Part shown: in pieces, positions 17,333-26,058 of the stretch
Numbering within the stretch: position 1 is the first letter of the stretch
How the letters are laid out: the number at the start of each line of letters is the position of its first letter
Assembly (NCBI RefSeq): GCF_946479765.1
Contig: NZ_CAMLHO010000036.1
Coordinates: 1-32,443, forward strand
DNA from: an uncultured Aliivibrio sp.
Lineage (GTDB): Bacteria; Pseudomonadota; Gammaproteobacteria; Enterobacterales; Vibrionaceae
Direction: 5' to 3'
DNA: 32,443 bases
Translations under genes and position numbers: made by a program
Notes under the pieces: generated by a model
The model's input: only the letters and a program-made list of their open reading frames with translations
Databases searched by the model: none
Told to the model about the DNA's origin: nothing

Positions 17333-18466
17333 ATGGCGGTAGAACTGAGTCATTTACGCGATCAAATTGATGCGGTAGATAAACAAATGTTGGATCTTTT
17401 GTCTCAACGACTGCATCTAGTTGAGCTGGTTGGTGAAGTTAAGAGTGCTCATGGATTACCCATTTATGACCCAAGTCGAGAAGCAGCAATGCTTGCCTCA
17501 AGGCGACAGGAAGCTGAAAAAAAAGGGATCCCGCCATCCTTAATTGAAGATATTTTACGCCGTATCATGCGAGAGTCTTACAGCAGTGAAAATGACTCAG
17601 GTTTTAAATGTTTAAACCCTGAATTAAGACCGATTGTTATTGTTGGGGGTAATGGACAGCTTGGCGGTTTATTTGCCAAAATGTTCCGATTATCAGGCTA
17701 TGAGGTTCGAATTCTTGGTAGTAAAGATTGGGATAATGCAGGGACGATTTTAGACGGTGCAGGAATGGTTGTTGTTACTGTTCCTATTAACTTAACCGTT
17801 GACGTGATCAATAAACTGTCAGGGTTGCCAGAAGATTGTATTTTGTGTGATCTAACTTCAATAAAGAAGAAGCCACTACAAGCAATGATGGATATACATA
17901 AAGGTCCAGTCGTTGGCTTGCACCCAATGTTTGGCCCTGATATTCCAAGTTTAGCGAAACAAGTGATTGTCATGTGTGATGGTCGTAATAAAGAAAGTTA
18001 CGCTTGGCTTAAAAATCAGTTTGAAATTTGGGGGGCAATTGTTCGTGATATCTCAGCAACAGAGCACGATCATGGTATGACATTAATCCAAGCTCTGCGC
18101 CACTTTACCTCATTTGCTTATGGTCAACACCTTGCTAAAGAAAACCCAGATATTGAACAGCTACTTAATTTAAGTTCTCCAATTTATCGTTTAGAACTAC
18201 TTATGGTAGGGCGACTGTTTGCACAAGATCCTAACCTATATGCTGATATCATTCTTTCTTCTGATGAAAATATTGAAATGATAAAGCGATTCCATCAGCG
18301 TTTTGGTGATGCGATTTCGTTATTAGAAAATCATAACCGAGCTGGCTTTATTGATAACTTTAAAGAAGTCGAACATTGGTTTGGGGATTATGCAGAGCAG
18401 TTCCTAATTGAAAGTAAGAGCTTACTCAGACAAGCGAATGATTCAATTCATCGTGAAAGAACCTAA
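17333..18466 (+). CDS. tyrA: T-protein: chorismate mutase / prephenate dehydrogenase
   Basis: A 377-aa bifunctional enzyme of tyrosine synthesis: chorismate to prephenate, then NAD-dependent oxidation to 4-hydroxyphenylpyruvate. N-terminal AroQ mutase domain (1-about 90) with [30 protein letters not shown] and an Arg-rich helix end. The dehydrogenase domain begins with the NAD-binding [18 protein letters not shown] (about 103-120) and carries [22 protein letters not shown] and [15 protein letters not shown]. It starts 6 bases after aroF, so it shares TyrR control, and ends at a terminator facing the M23 gene. Confidence 0.97.
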   Translation: MAVELSHLRDQIDAVDKQMLDLLSQRLHLVELVGEVKSAHGLPIYDPSREAAMLASRRQEAEKKGIPPSLIEDILRRIMRESYSSENDSGFKCLNPELRPIVIVGGNGQLGGLFAKMFRLSGYEVRILGSKDWDNAGTILDGAGMVVVTVPINLTVDVINKLSGLPEDCILCDLTSIKKKPLQAMMDIHKGPVVGLHPMFGPDIPSLAKQVIVMCDGRNKESYAWLKNQFEIWGAIVRDISATEHDHGMTLIQALRHFTSFAYGQHLAKENPDIEQLLNLSSPIYRLELLMVGRLFAQDPNLYADIILSSDENIEMIKRFHQRFGDAISLLENHNRAGFIDNFKEVEHWFGDYAEQFLIESKSLLRQANDSIHRERT

Positions 18467-18487
18467 TATAACGACGAATGGAAAGCA

Positions 18488-18515
18488 AAAAAGGTGAGCG
18501 CTTGCTCACCTTTTT
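18488..18515. terminator. Bidirectional terminator between tyrA and M23 gene
   Basis: A5GGTGAGC and GCTCACCT5 form a perfect stem with loop GCTT, with A- and T-runs on both sides, so it can serve both converging genes. Confidence 0.92.
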
Positions 18516-18533
18516 GTATTTATTATAGATGAA

Positions 18534-19547
18534 TTATTGAGTTAATTGCGTTGTTGCTTGCTGTTCAGCTTTTACGGTATTAATGGCTTCAACTTGTTCA
18601 AGCGTTGGTTTTTGAGTCAATTTTAGTTGCAGTTTTACCATGTTATTCATGATTTCAACTAACGGACTCCATTTAACACTTCGTTCTTTTTCAAATAAAC
18701 TCTCAAAGTGCTCTGGTGTCCAATCGATAAATGATTGAGGGTTTAGCACTCTACCTAGGAATCGTACTTCATAATGTAAGTGTGGCCCTGTTGAATTACC
18801 AGAATTACCACAGGTAGCGATCAATTCCCCTTTCTTTACAAATTGACCAGAGCGAACTTTAAATTTTTGTAGGTGAGCATACATGGTCATAAACCCAAAA
18901 GAGTGCTGAACTTTTAGTAAATTACCATAGCCTTTATTACTCGGGCGGGCGAGTTCAATAACCCCATCAGCAGGAGCGTAAATTTCTGTACCGCGTTTAC
19001 AGGTAAGATCTTGACCTAAATGTCGCTGTCTTTTTCCTGAAATAGGGTTGGTTCTTTTGCCGAAACTGGATGAATTTCTAATGAAATTAATGGGAGTATC
19101 GTTTGGAATTAAACGAAACATAGTTGCTCTTACCGCAGAGTCGATAGCGGCTACATCTAAGCGTTGCTCTAGCGTCTTCTCTGTTAATAAAGATTCTTCA
19201 TCAGATACTTCTTGTAATCCAAGCACTGATTCAACATCTTCAACCCGTTGACTTATAAGTATAAATTCATTTTCTTTTGCTTCAAGTTGTTGAGTTAATT
19301 CATGATTGCTATGGTTGTTGTCAATAATAAGCTTATTGAGATTACGATTATAATCTTGCAGTTGAGCAATGGCTAATTCAGAGGCTTGTTGTTTTTGATA
19401 AAAATAATGCAAGCCAAAGCAACTGAGTGTAAATGAACCAACGCCAAGCAAGAGAGATAAAATAACAAGGTTCTTCCGTTTAGGGGTGATAGCGAAGAGA
19501 CGCGTTCCTTTATTGTGAGAAACGGAAATACGAATTTTATCTGGCAT
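18534..19547 (-). CDS. M23 family (LytM) metallopeptidase, membrane-anchored
   Basis: A 337-aa peptidase predicted to cut peptidoglycan cross-bridges in the periplasm. A cytoplasmic N-terminus (1-26) precedes one membrane helix (about 27-50). A coiled-coil-like segment (about 52-110) and the M23 domain (about 155-275) follow. Zinc ligands are complete: H176 and D180 in HLGQD, and H258 in HLHYE, with H225 (MYAHL) and H256 as catalytic partners. It therefore appears active, unlike degenerate LytM activators such as EnvC or NlpD. The C-terminal 60 residues are Gln/Lys-rich. The gene lies 20 bases after a PilZ gene on the same strand, so the two are probably one operon. Confidence 0.93.
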   Translation of the reverse strand: MPDKIRISVSHNKGTRLFAITPKRKNLVILSLLLGVGSFTLSCFGLHYFYQKQQASELAIAQLQDYNRNLNKLIIDNNHSNHELTQQLEAKENEFILISQRVEDVESVLGLQEVSDEESLLTEKTLEQRLDVAAIDSAVRATMFRLIPNDTPINFIRNSSSFGKRTNPISGKRQRHLGQDLTCKRGTEIYAPADGVIELARPSNKGYGNLLKVQHSFGFMTMYAHLQKFKVRSGQFVKKGELIATCGNSGNSTGPHLHYEVRFLGRVLNPQSFIDWTPEHFESLFEKERSVKWSPLVEIMNNMVKLQLKLTQKPTLEQVEAINTVKAEQQATTQLTQ

Positions 19548-19567
19548 AGGAATAACAACTTATTACT

Positions 19568-19930
19568 TTAGGTTAATGTAGTTAATTCTGATAGTTGGCG
19601 TAACAACAGATCGCTGTTACCGACATTGAGTTCTATTAGACGTTTAAGGTGGCTAATACTATCAATATCTATGTGACGAATACAGAGCCTTAGGGTGTTA
19701 TTTGTTTTCTTAATGAGTTCGCATTCAGCAATAATATCGATATCGCTTTCATTTAGTGTGAAGCGTACATTTAATTCGGTATTTAGTTCAGCATCGCAGT
19801 CGTGATTTAATTCGACAAGTAAGCCATGTAAAGACAAGTCAATTAATGAGCCATCCCACTGTGTATTCCCGTGTAAGAGAGTGACATCCGCTTGGTATAC
19901 GACTCGAGAAAATTTACGTCGTTCGATCAT
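19568..19930 (-). CDS. PilZ domain protein (putative c-di-GMP receptor)
   Basis: A 120-aa stand-alone PilZ domain. The two c-di-GMP-binding motifs are present: RxxxR as R5-KFS-R9 at the N-terminus, and D/NxSxxG as DLSLHG (31-36). The remainder (about 40-115) fits the beta-barrel and terminal helix. A good AAGGAT site precedes the ATG. It is cytoplasmic by sequence (no signal or helix). It is followed 20 bases later by the M23 peptidase gene, whose own N-terminus is cytoplasmic, so a signalling contact is possible but not shown. Specific function unknown. Confidence 0.88.
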   Translation of the reverse strand: MIERRKFSRVVYQADVTLLHGNTQWDGSLIDLSLHGLLVELNHDCDAELNTELNVRFTLNESDIDIIAECELIKKTNNTLRLCIRHIDIDSISHLKRLIELNVGNSDLLLRQLSELTTLT

Positions 19931-19994
19931 AATACTATCCTTATATTATTGGCCTGACATCTAAGTATGATATTTGGTTTGTTATAAGTCTAAT

Positions 19995-20017
19995 AAAAAG
20001 GCCGTAATAATACGGCC
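19995..20017 (-). terminator. Terminator of ettA
   Basis: Read on the minus strand, GGCCGTA pairs with TACGGCC around loop TTAT and is followed by TTTTTATT. Confidence 0.88.
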
Positions 20018-20055
20018 CTTATGATAAACATCAAACTATATGATAAACAAATCGA

Positions 20056-21723
20056 CTATTTAGTCATACGTTTGTATTTAACACGGTGAGGTTCAGCAGC
20101 TTGAGCGCCAAGTGTTTTCTTTAACCAATCGCTGTATTCAGTGTAGTTACCTTCAAAGAAGCTTACTTGACCTTCGTCACGATAATCTAGAATATGTGTA
20201 GCAATACGGTCTAAGAACCAACGGTCATGCGAGATAACCATTGCACAGCCTGGGAACTCAAGAAGTGCTTCTTCTAATGCTCGTAATGTTTCAACATCCA
20301 AGTCATTGGTTGGCTCATCGAGTAACAATACGTTGCCGCCGGTTTTTAGCAGTTTTGCTAAGTGAACACGGTTACGCTCACCACCAGATAGATCTCCAAT
20401 AATTTTTTGTTGGTCATTACCACGGAAGTTAAAGCGAGAACAGTACGCACGTGCCGGAATTTCGTAATTATTGATTTTGATGATCTCTGCACCTTCAGAG
20501 ATTTCTTGGTAAACTGTTTTCGTATTGTCCATGCTGTCACGGAACTGATCAACAGAAGCAAGTTTAACTGTCTCACCCAATACAATAGAACCTGAATCAG
20601 CTTCTTCTGCACCACTTAGCATTTTAAATAGCGTTGATTTACCTGCACCATTGGCGCCGATAATACCTACGATAGCGCCTTTAGGCATACTGAATGATAA
20701 ATTATCAATTAGTACACGATCACCAAACGATTTCGTTAAGTTAGTTACTTCAAGAACTTTATCACCTAAACGTTCACCTGGTGGGATGAACAGTTCGTTA
20801 GTTTCATTACGTTTCTGATGATCAGTGTTTTGTAATTCTTCAAAACGAGCCATACGTGCTTTTGATTTTGCTTGGCGGCCTTTTGGATTTTGACGAACCC
20901 ATTCAAGCTCTTTTTCTATCGTTTTTTGACGAGCGTTTTCTTTAGATGATTCTTGTTTTAGACGTTCATCTTTTTGCTCTAGCCAAGACGTATAATTACC
21001 TTCCCATGGGATACCTTCACCACGGTCAAGTTCAAGGATCCAACCTGCTGCATTATCTAGGAAATAACGGTCATGGGTAATTGCCACAACAGTACCTGAA
21101 TACTCAACAAGGAAGTGCTCAAGCCAAGCCACTGATTCTGCATCAAGGTGGTTGGTTGGCTCATCAAGAAGGAGCATGTCTGGTTTTTCAAGAAGTAGAC
21201 GACAAATCGCAACGCGACGACGCTCACCACCAGATAGGAATTCGATTTTTGCATCCCACTCAGGAAGGCGTAATGCATTCGCAGCACGCTCTAAAGCATT
21301 CTCAAGATTATGACCATCTTTAGCTTGAATTAGTGCTTCAAGCTCACCTTGCTCTTTTGCAAGGGCATCAAAATCTGCATCTTCTTCAGCATACGCTGCG
21401 TACACAGCATCAAGACGAGTTAATGCACCAGCAACATCTGAAACGGCTTCTTCTACAATTTCACGGACTGTTTTTGATTCATCTAAAACAGGCTCTTGTG
21501 GTAGGTAGCCAATTTTTAATCCAGCTTGTGGGCGAGCTTCACCATCAATATCTGTATCTAAACCAGCCATAATGCGAAGTAGTGTTGATTTACCTGAACC
21601 ATTTAGGCCAAGAACACCAATTTTTGCACCAGGGAAGAAACTAAGAGAAATGTCTTTCAGGATTTGTCTTTTAGGAGGAACAATTTTGCTCACTCGTGAC
21701 ATTGTATATACGTATTCAGCCAT
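20056..21723 (-). CDS. ettA: Energy-dependent translational throttle protein EttA (ABC-F)
   Basis: A soluble ABC-F ATPase that binds the ribosomal E site and gates entry into the elongation cycle according to ATP/ADP level. With ATG 21723 the protein is 555 aa, the same as E. coli EttA. A GTG two codons upstream is in frame but less likely. Domain 1: Walker A GLNGSGKST, signature LSGGERRR, Walker B LLLDEPTNHLD. The linker arm (about 240-300) has the Lys/Arg-rich KGRQAKSKARMARFEEL. Domain 2: GANGAGKST, LSGGERNR, LLLDEPTNDLD; C-terminal VKYKRMTK. It is divergent from slt. Confidence 0.97.
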   Translation of the reverse strand: MAEYVYTMSRVSKIVPPKRQILKDISLSFFPGAKIGVLGLNGSGKSTLLRIMAGLDTDIDGEARPQAGLKIGYLPQEPVLDESKTVREIVEEAVSDVAGALTRLDAVYAAYAEEDADFDALAKEQGELEALIQAKDGHNLENALERAANALRLPEWDAKIEFLSGGERRRVAICRLLLEKPDMLLLDEPTNHLDAESVAWLEHFLVEYSGTVVAITHDRYFLDNAAGWILELDRGEGIPWEGNYTSWLEQKDERLKQESSKENARQKTIEKELEWVRQNPKGRQAKSKARMARFEELQNTDHQKRNETNELFIPPGERLGDKVLEVTNLTKSFGDRVLIDNLSFSMPKGAIVGIIGANGAGKSTLFKMLSGAEEADSGSIVLGETVKLASVDQFRDSMDNTKTVYQEISEGAEIIKINNYEIPARAYCSRFNFRGNDQQKIIGDLSGGERNRVHLAKLLKTGGNVLLLDEPTNDLDVETLRALEEALLEFPGCAMVISHDRWFLDRIATHILDYRDEGQVSFFEGNYTEYSDWLKKTLGAQAAEPHRVKYKRMTK

Positions 21724-21909
21724 AATCACTTATTTAGAGTAGGTTAACGGAAATATAATTTTACTATTTATGATACATAGTTTAACACTCATTTTTGCAG
21801 TTACTAGGGTAATATAAGCAAACTCAAAGAAGAATTAGAGAGTTGTTTAACTCTGTCTCATATCAGTGCGTTGATGAAAAGGTTGGAAAGTTAGGTGTTT
21901 AAAGAATCA

Positions 21910-23844
21910 ATGAAATACACACAACAAAAGTTAGGGATGATGGCCGTGTTGTGCATTGGTATGAGTGTGCATACCGTTAAGGCATTATCGATAGATGAGT
22001 CACGAATTCAATATCAAGAAGCAAAGGAGTTGCTTAATGAAAAGAAGTTCGATGAATACGTAAAAGTGAGAGAGGACTTAGGTGATTATCCGCTTGCTCC
22101 TTATTTAGATTATCGTGAATTTCGAATGGATTTGAGATCTAAAACACCAGATGATATCCGAGTATTTAGGCATGCTCATAAAACGTTAGCTATTGGTAAT
22201 GCTCTAGATTATCAATATTTAGTGGTACTCGGTTTGAATGAACGCTGGACTGAATTTCTTGATTATTTCCCTAATGAACCAAGCAGTAACAATCTACAAT
22301 GTTATTACTACCAAGCAAAAAATGAGCTTGGAGATAAAAAAACAGCATGGAAAGGTGCTGAAAAATTATGGCTAACGGGTGGATCTGTTACTTATGAGTG
22401 TGATGATTTATTTAAAGCGTGGTCTGATGCCGGTAAGTTAACGGATGAGTTAATTATAGATCGCATGTTGTTGGTTTATAAGGCTCGTAATAACAGCTTA
22501 TTTTCTTATTTAGAGAAGATGCTTAAATCGGATAGTTCAAAAGGTGAAGCTAAAGAGATCATTACGCTATTTAATGATCCAGATTTACTATTGTCTTTTT
22601 CCAATGAAAACAAAGCGTCTGATTTTACAAAAAAATTAACGTTAATCGCGATGGAGCGAGAAGGTCTAATTAATCCTAAAAAAGCAATTGAAATGTTTCC
22701 TGATATTGCGAAAAAGCAACGTTATTCGAAAGATGAGCGGGTAAAAATAATTCATCGAATAGTCAGTAGTATTATGTCGACCAGTTCTGATGAACTAGCA
22801 CAATGGAGAGATACACAGCTTGAGCAATATCCTGAAGATTCTTATATTGAACGCCGTATTCGTGTAGCAATCCGTGCTGTTGATTGGGATGATATGAGTA
22901 AATGGATGGGATATTTAACACCAGAAAGCAAAGCGTCACTGCGCTGGCAGTTCTGGCAAGCGCGTATTGACTATGAAAATGGTGAACAAGACAAAGCTGA
23001 CGCTAGATTAAGAAAACTGCTTGGGCAGCGTAATTTTTACAGTGTAGCTGCGGCAAATATCTTAGGTGAGCCGATTCAATACCCAATGAATAAAGCCCCA
23101 AATAATATTAACCCCGTAAAAGAAAAATATAAGAATGAGTTAGCTCGAGTTAAAGAGCTGATTGCTATTGACGAAATATCAACAGCGAAAAGTGAGTGGG
23201 AATATTTACTAAATCGAGCATCTAAAACAGAAGTGAAAGAGCTTGCGAGTTATGCAGCTCAACACCGTTGGAATCACTTTACTGTGCTAGCTACTATTAA
23301 AGGAAAAATGTGGGGATATTTAAGCTTACGTTTTCCTATAGCACATCAGTGGTGGTTCGGACATTACAGTAAAGAACTCGGGTTAGATAAAATCACACTG
23401 ATGTCACTTTCTAGACAAGAGAGTGGTTTATACGTAGAAGCTCAATCACCTGTTGGTGCTCGTGGTTTAATGCAAATTATGCCAGCAACGGCAAAGTATA
23501 CTGCGAAGAAGATTGAATACGATAAATATAAAGGTGTTGATAGCCTCAATGATGTTAATGTGAATATTCATATAGGGTCGAATTATCTAAAAGGATTATT
23601 AGATGATTATGATGGAAATCGGATCTTTGCTTTAGCGGGTTATAATGCGGGTCCTCATCGTGTGAAGCGATGGAGAGCAGTCTCTAATGAAAAATTAGAT
23701 GCCTATGCATTTATAGAAGCTATCCCTTTTAAAGAAACACGCGGTTACGTACAAAATATTTTGATGTTTGAAACGTATTACCGCAGTTTACTTGGCGAAA
23801 AAGGGCCTTTCTTAACAGAGAAAGAACTGAATTTAGAGTATTAA
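21910..23844 (+). CDS. slt: Soluble lytic murein transglycosylase (Slt70 type)
   Basis: A periplasmic exolytic transglycosylase that cleaves the MurNAc-GlcNAc bond, forming 1,6-anhydro-muropeptides. About 644 aa: a signal peptide (LGMMAVLCIGMSVHTVKA, cut near residue 26), a long superhelical U/L domain (about 30-470), and the C-terminal catalytic domain with E504 in SLSRQESGLY, GARGLMQIMPATAKY, NIHIGSNYLKGLL and FALAGYNAGPHRVKRW. The start is uncertain: GTG 21895, five codons upstream, has GGA 7 bases before it and would lengthen the signal's n-region. Gene order ettA-slt-trpR-yjjX matches E. coli. Confidence 0.95.
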   Translation: MKYTQQKLGMMAVLCIGMSVHTVKALSIDESRIQYQEAKELLNEKKFDEYVKVREDLGDYPLAPYLDYREFRMDLRSKTPDDIRVFRHAHKTLAIGNALDYQYLVVLGLNERWTEFLDYFPNEPSSNNLQCYYYQAKNELGDKKTAWKGAEKLWLTGGSVTYECDDLFKAWSDAGKLTDELIIDRMLLVYKARNNSLFSYLEKMLKSDSSKGEAKEIITLFNDPDLLLSFSNENKASDFTKKLTLIAMEREGLINPKKAIEMFPDIAKKQRYSKDERVKIIHRIVSSIMSTSSDELAQWRDTQLEQYPEDSYIERRIRVAIRAVDWDDMSKWMGYLTPESKASLRWQFWQARIDYENGEQDKADARLRKLLGQRNFYSVAAANILGEPIQYPMNKAPNNINPVKEKYKNELARVKELIAIDEISTAKSEWEYLLNRASKTEVKELASYAAQHRWNHFTVLATIKGKMWGYLSLRFPIAHQWWFGHYSKELGLDKITLMSLSRQESGLYVEAQSPVGARGLMQIMPATAKYTAKKIEYDKYKGVDSLNDVNVNIHIGSNYLKGLLDDYDGNRIFALAGYNAGPHRVKRWRAVSNEKLDAYAFIEAIPFKETRGYVQNILMFETYYRSLLGEKGPFLTEKELNLEY

Positions 23845-23867
23845 TTATTTTGGATTGATTATAAAGT

Positions 23868-23891
23868 AGGGGGCCTAGTGCTCCCTTTTTT
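23868..23891 (+). terminator. Terminator between slt and trpR
   Basis: AGGGGGC pairs with GCTCCCT (7 bp, one G-U) around CTAGT, followed by T6. trpR starts 20 bases later, so trpR may depend on read-through or a promoter inside slt. Confidence 0.75.
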
Positions 23892-23911
23892 ATTATTGTA
23901 ATGAGGATTTT

Positions 23912-24238
23912 ATGTCAGGTTCAGCAAAATATTCAGATTGGTCGCAAGTGATGGCATTGATAGCTAATGCAGCAGAGCAAGATAAGCATCAATCTTTATT
24001 GACTATGTTGATGACCCCTGATGAGCGTGATGCCTTAGTTGCACGAGTCAATATTTGTCATGAGTTATTGCAAGGGGAATTTAGCCAAAGACAGATCAGT
24101 CAATTACTGGGTGTCGGTATTGCTACGATAACTCGAGGATCGAATGAATTAAAAAGCCATACCCATGATGAAAAAGAATGGCTAATGGAACTCCTTCAAC
24201 AAAGTGCTAAAAGCGGTCAGGATGAAGAAAAGGAATAA
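23912..24238 (+). CDS. trpR: Trp operon repressor
   Basis: A 108-aa all-helical dimeric repressor that binds tryptophan and shuts down trp and related promoters. The corepressor and DNA-binding core is clear: LMTPDERDALVARVNICHELLQGEFSQRQISQLLGVGIATITRGSNELK, where SQRQISQLLGVGIATITRGSN is the helix-turn-helix. Length equals E. coli TrpR. AGGAT precedes the ATG. No CTAG-centred operator of the ACTAGT type is seen in the short space before the gene. The last 32 bases overlap the end of yjjX on the opposite strand. Confidence 0.96.
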   Translation: MSGSAKYSDWSQVMALIANAAEQDKHQSLLTMLMTPDERDALVARVNICHELLQGEFSQRQISQLLGVGIATITRGSNELKSHTHDEKEWLMELLQQSAKSGQDEEKE

Positions 24239-24725
24239 GGGCAAGGAGTAATGCTTGTTGATATACAGAGCTTCTAGTAAGTAGGTTATTGGTTAATAGG
24301 CCAATAGCCCCTCCTTTCTGTTTTATATTGTCTGTATTAAATTGTTCATCCATCACATCACCGAGTTCTTTGCCTTGATTGACTGCCGCGATGACTGCTG
24401 GTGGAAGGGGTAAACTCGACGATCTTGATTCTCCAATCATCTCTCCATTATCAATAATCATCCAGGCAAATGTTGCTGAGTTCTCTATACCTGCTTCTAA
24501 ACCCACATAATAATGAGCATTGGGATGTAATGCCTTGGCATTATTCACTCTATTGATTGCCCCTTGTTTAGTCTCAATACAGCTCATCGGCTGATCGGAA
24601 ACCTCACTATTAACTGAGACCCCTTCAAAAACAAAATCCATAACAGGAAATGCTTGAGTAAATGCTGATTCGACAGCGTGTATTTTCGCGGGGTTAAGTG
24701 ATGCAACGATAATTTTATGTGTCAT
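24207..24725 (-). CDS. yjjX: Inosine/xanthosine triphosphatase (non-canonical NTPase)
   Basis: A 172-aa YjjX-type (NTPase/PRRC1) house-cleaning enzyme that hydrolyses ITP and XTP, keeping deaminated purines out of nucleic acids. Landmarks: VASLNPAKIHAVESAF (substrate/phosphate loop near the N-terminus), GAINRVNNAKAL, YYVGLEAGIE, SRSSSLPLPPAV and KGGAIGLLTNNLLTRSSVYQQALLLALIPF. It is convergent with trpR, and its last 32 bases, stop included, lie inside the trpR coding region. The same slt-trpR-yjjX cluster exists in E. coli. Confidence 0.95.
   Translation of the reverse strand: MTHKIIVASLNPAKIHAVESAFTQAFPVMDFVFEGVSVNSEVSDQPMSCIETKQGAINRVNNAKALHPNAHYYVGLEAGIENSATFAWMIIDNGEMIGESRSSSLPLPPAVIAAVNQGKELGDVMDEQFNTDNIKQKGGAIGLLTNNLLTRSSVYQQALLLALIPFLHPDRF
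24284..24324 (+). terminator. Candidate trpR terminator inside yjjX
   Basis: GGTTATTGG pairs with CCAATAGCC (9 bp, one G-U) around an 8-base loop, then CCTCCTTTCTGTTTT. It lies 46 bases after the trpR stop but within the antisense of yjjX. The U-tract is interrupted, so it may be weak or just coding sequence. Confidence 0.35.
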
Positions 24726-24744
24726 ACGACGACGAAATTCCTTA

Positions 24745-24781
24745 TATCAATTAACTGATACAATTTATGTATCAGCTGATC
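24745..24781. repeat. Interlaced TATCA/TGATA repeats between pheA and yjjX
   Basis: TATCA (24745), TGATA (24756), TATCA (24770) and TGATC (24777) alternate in orientation. The central pair gives a perfect 8-bp inverted repeat CTGATACA-ATTTA-TGTATCAG (24755-24775). It lies 20-56 bases upstream of the yjjX start. It could be an operator or, as RNA, a weak hairpin at the end of the pheA transcript; no T-run follows. Confidence 0.45.
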
Positions 24782-24815
24782 CAAATCGTTATTGAAGTTT
24801 ATTAAGTTGGCGGTG

Positions 24816-25994
24816 CTATTTAATTTGAGGAATATCTGTAGGCGTTACATTTTCTATAGGGTAGCAGCCCAATACTTTTAAATATTGAGTTATGGATGTC
24901 AGCTCTTCAATCGCCGAGCTCATCGCCTCGGATTTCAGGTGCGCTTGTAAATCAATATAAAACATCTCTTCCCAAGGATTCCCCATAATAGGGCGAGACT
25001 CTAATTTACTCATATTAATGCCATACTTGCGTAGAACTAATAGGGATTCAACCAGAGATCCTGCATCTTGAGATGTTGACATAATCAATGTGGTTTTCGC
25101 CGGAATTTGTTCTGAAACATCTACAGGTTTTCTTGCGACAACAATAAAGCGAGTTTGATTTTCAGTTTGATTTGAAATATTAGTAATTAAGGATTGCAGA
25201 CCATAAAGTTTACCACTGTCAGAGTTACCTATAGCAGCAACATGTGGTGAGTTGATGTCTTTTACAGCAATCATGGCATCAGCAGTGCTTGAACACGAGA
25301 TTAATTCGACATTCTCTAGGCGGTGTAAAAACTCGCTGCATTGTTCATGAGGTTGCGGGTGAGAATAAAGCGTCTTAATTGATTCTAGAGTCGTATCTGT
25401 GGTGGTTAATAAGCAATGTTCAATTTGCTGAGTGAGCTCACCTACAATGTATAAACTGGTATGTTGTAGAAGGTCGTATACTTCATTTATTGAGCCGGAA
25501 CTGGTGTTTTCAATAGGTAGGACACCATAATCAGCATGGCCTGATTCGACGGTTTTTATTACTTCTCTAAAATTGTCACAACCCAGCTCTGCTAATTCGG
25601 TATTTTTCTTACTGAAATAACGACGGCTAGCTAAATTAGAATATGACCCTTTTGAACCTAGGTAAGCAACTCTTGCTACTGGTTTTCTGCTTAATTCTGG
25701 ATTGGTTAGGTTTTGAAAGTATTCTTGTTGTAATAAAACTGAATCTTCAATAATCGTGTGGAATAGCTGAGTTATATAGTAAGCATCAAGATCGAATGCT
25801 TTGCCATTTTTAATTAATTTAACTAGGAGCTGTTGTTCGCGTTTTGGATCACGCACAGGTTTTGCAGTTTGAACTTTGCTCTTAGCCACTTCAAGACTGA
25901 GTTTACGGCGTTCAGAAAACAGTGTTAATAATTCATTATCAAGATCATTGAGGCGTAAACGAATCTCGTCGAGAGAATAGTGAGTATCAGTCAT
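24816..25994 (-). CDS. pheA: P-protein: chorismate mutase / prephenate dehydratase
   Basis: A 392-aa bifunctional enzyme of phenylalanine synthesis, making prephenate and then phenylpyruvate, and feedback-inhibited by Phe. Order: AroQ mutase (1-about 95) with LRLNDLDNELLTLFSERRKLSLEVAKSK; dehydratase (about 105-285) with ARVAYLGSKGSYSNLASRRYF and VLPIENTSSGSINEVYDLL; ACT regulatory domain (about 300-385) with GSLVESLLVLRKYGINMSKLESRP. The E. coli GALV Phe-binding motif is GSLV here, while ESRP is kept. A promoter lies 35-64 bases upstream, directly after the raiA terminator, leaving no space for a pheL-type leader peptide and attenuator. Confidence 0.97.
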   Translation of the reverse strand: MTDTHYSLDEIRLRLNDLDNELLTLFSERRKLSLEVAKSKVQTAKPVRDPKREQQLLVKLIKNGKAFDLDAYYITQLFHTIIEDSVLLQQEYFQNLTNPELSRKPVARVAYLGSKGSYSNLASRRYFSKKNTELAELGCDNFREVIKTVESGHADYGVLPIENTSSGSINEVYDLLQHTSLYIVGELTQQIEHCLLTTTDTTLESIKTLYSHPQPHEQCSEFLHRLENVELISCSSTADAMIAVKDINSPHVAAIGNSDSGKLYGLQSLITNISNQTENQTRFIVVARKPVDVSEQIPAKTTLIMSTSQDAGSLVESLLVLRKYGINMSKLESRPIMGNPWEEMFYIDLQAHLKSEAMSSAIEELTSITQYLKVLGCYPIENVTPTDIPQIK

Positions 25995-26028
25995 GAATAT
26001 GCAAACCTAGTAGATTAAGAGTTAATTT

Positions 26029-26058
26029 ACCATAAAGGAATTAGTAAGTTTGCGTCAA
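26029..26058 (-). promoter_or_regulatory. Candidate pheA promoter
   Basis: On the minus strand: -35 TTGACG (five of six), 18-base spacer, -10 TATGGT. Predicted start is near 26022, leaving about 27 bases of leader before the pheA ATG. Confidence 0.5.

Noticed and set aside
21057-21572. Plus- and minus-strand ORFs within ettA
   Set aside because: Low-complexity Gln/Leu/His-rich translations are typical of antisense frames, and the ettA frame has all ABC-F motifs.
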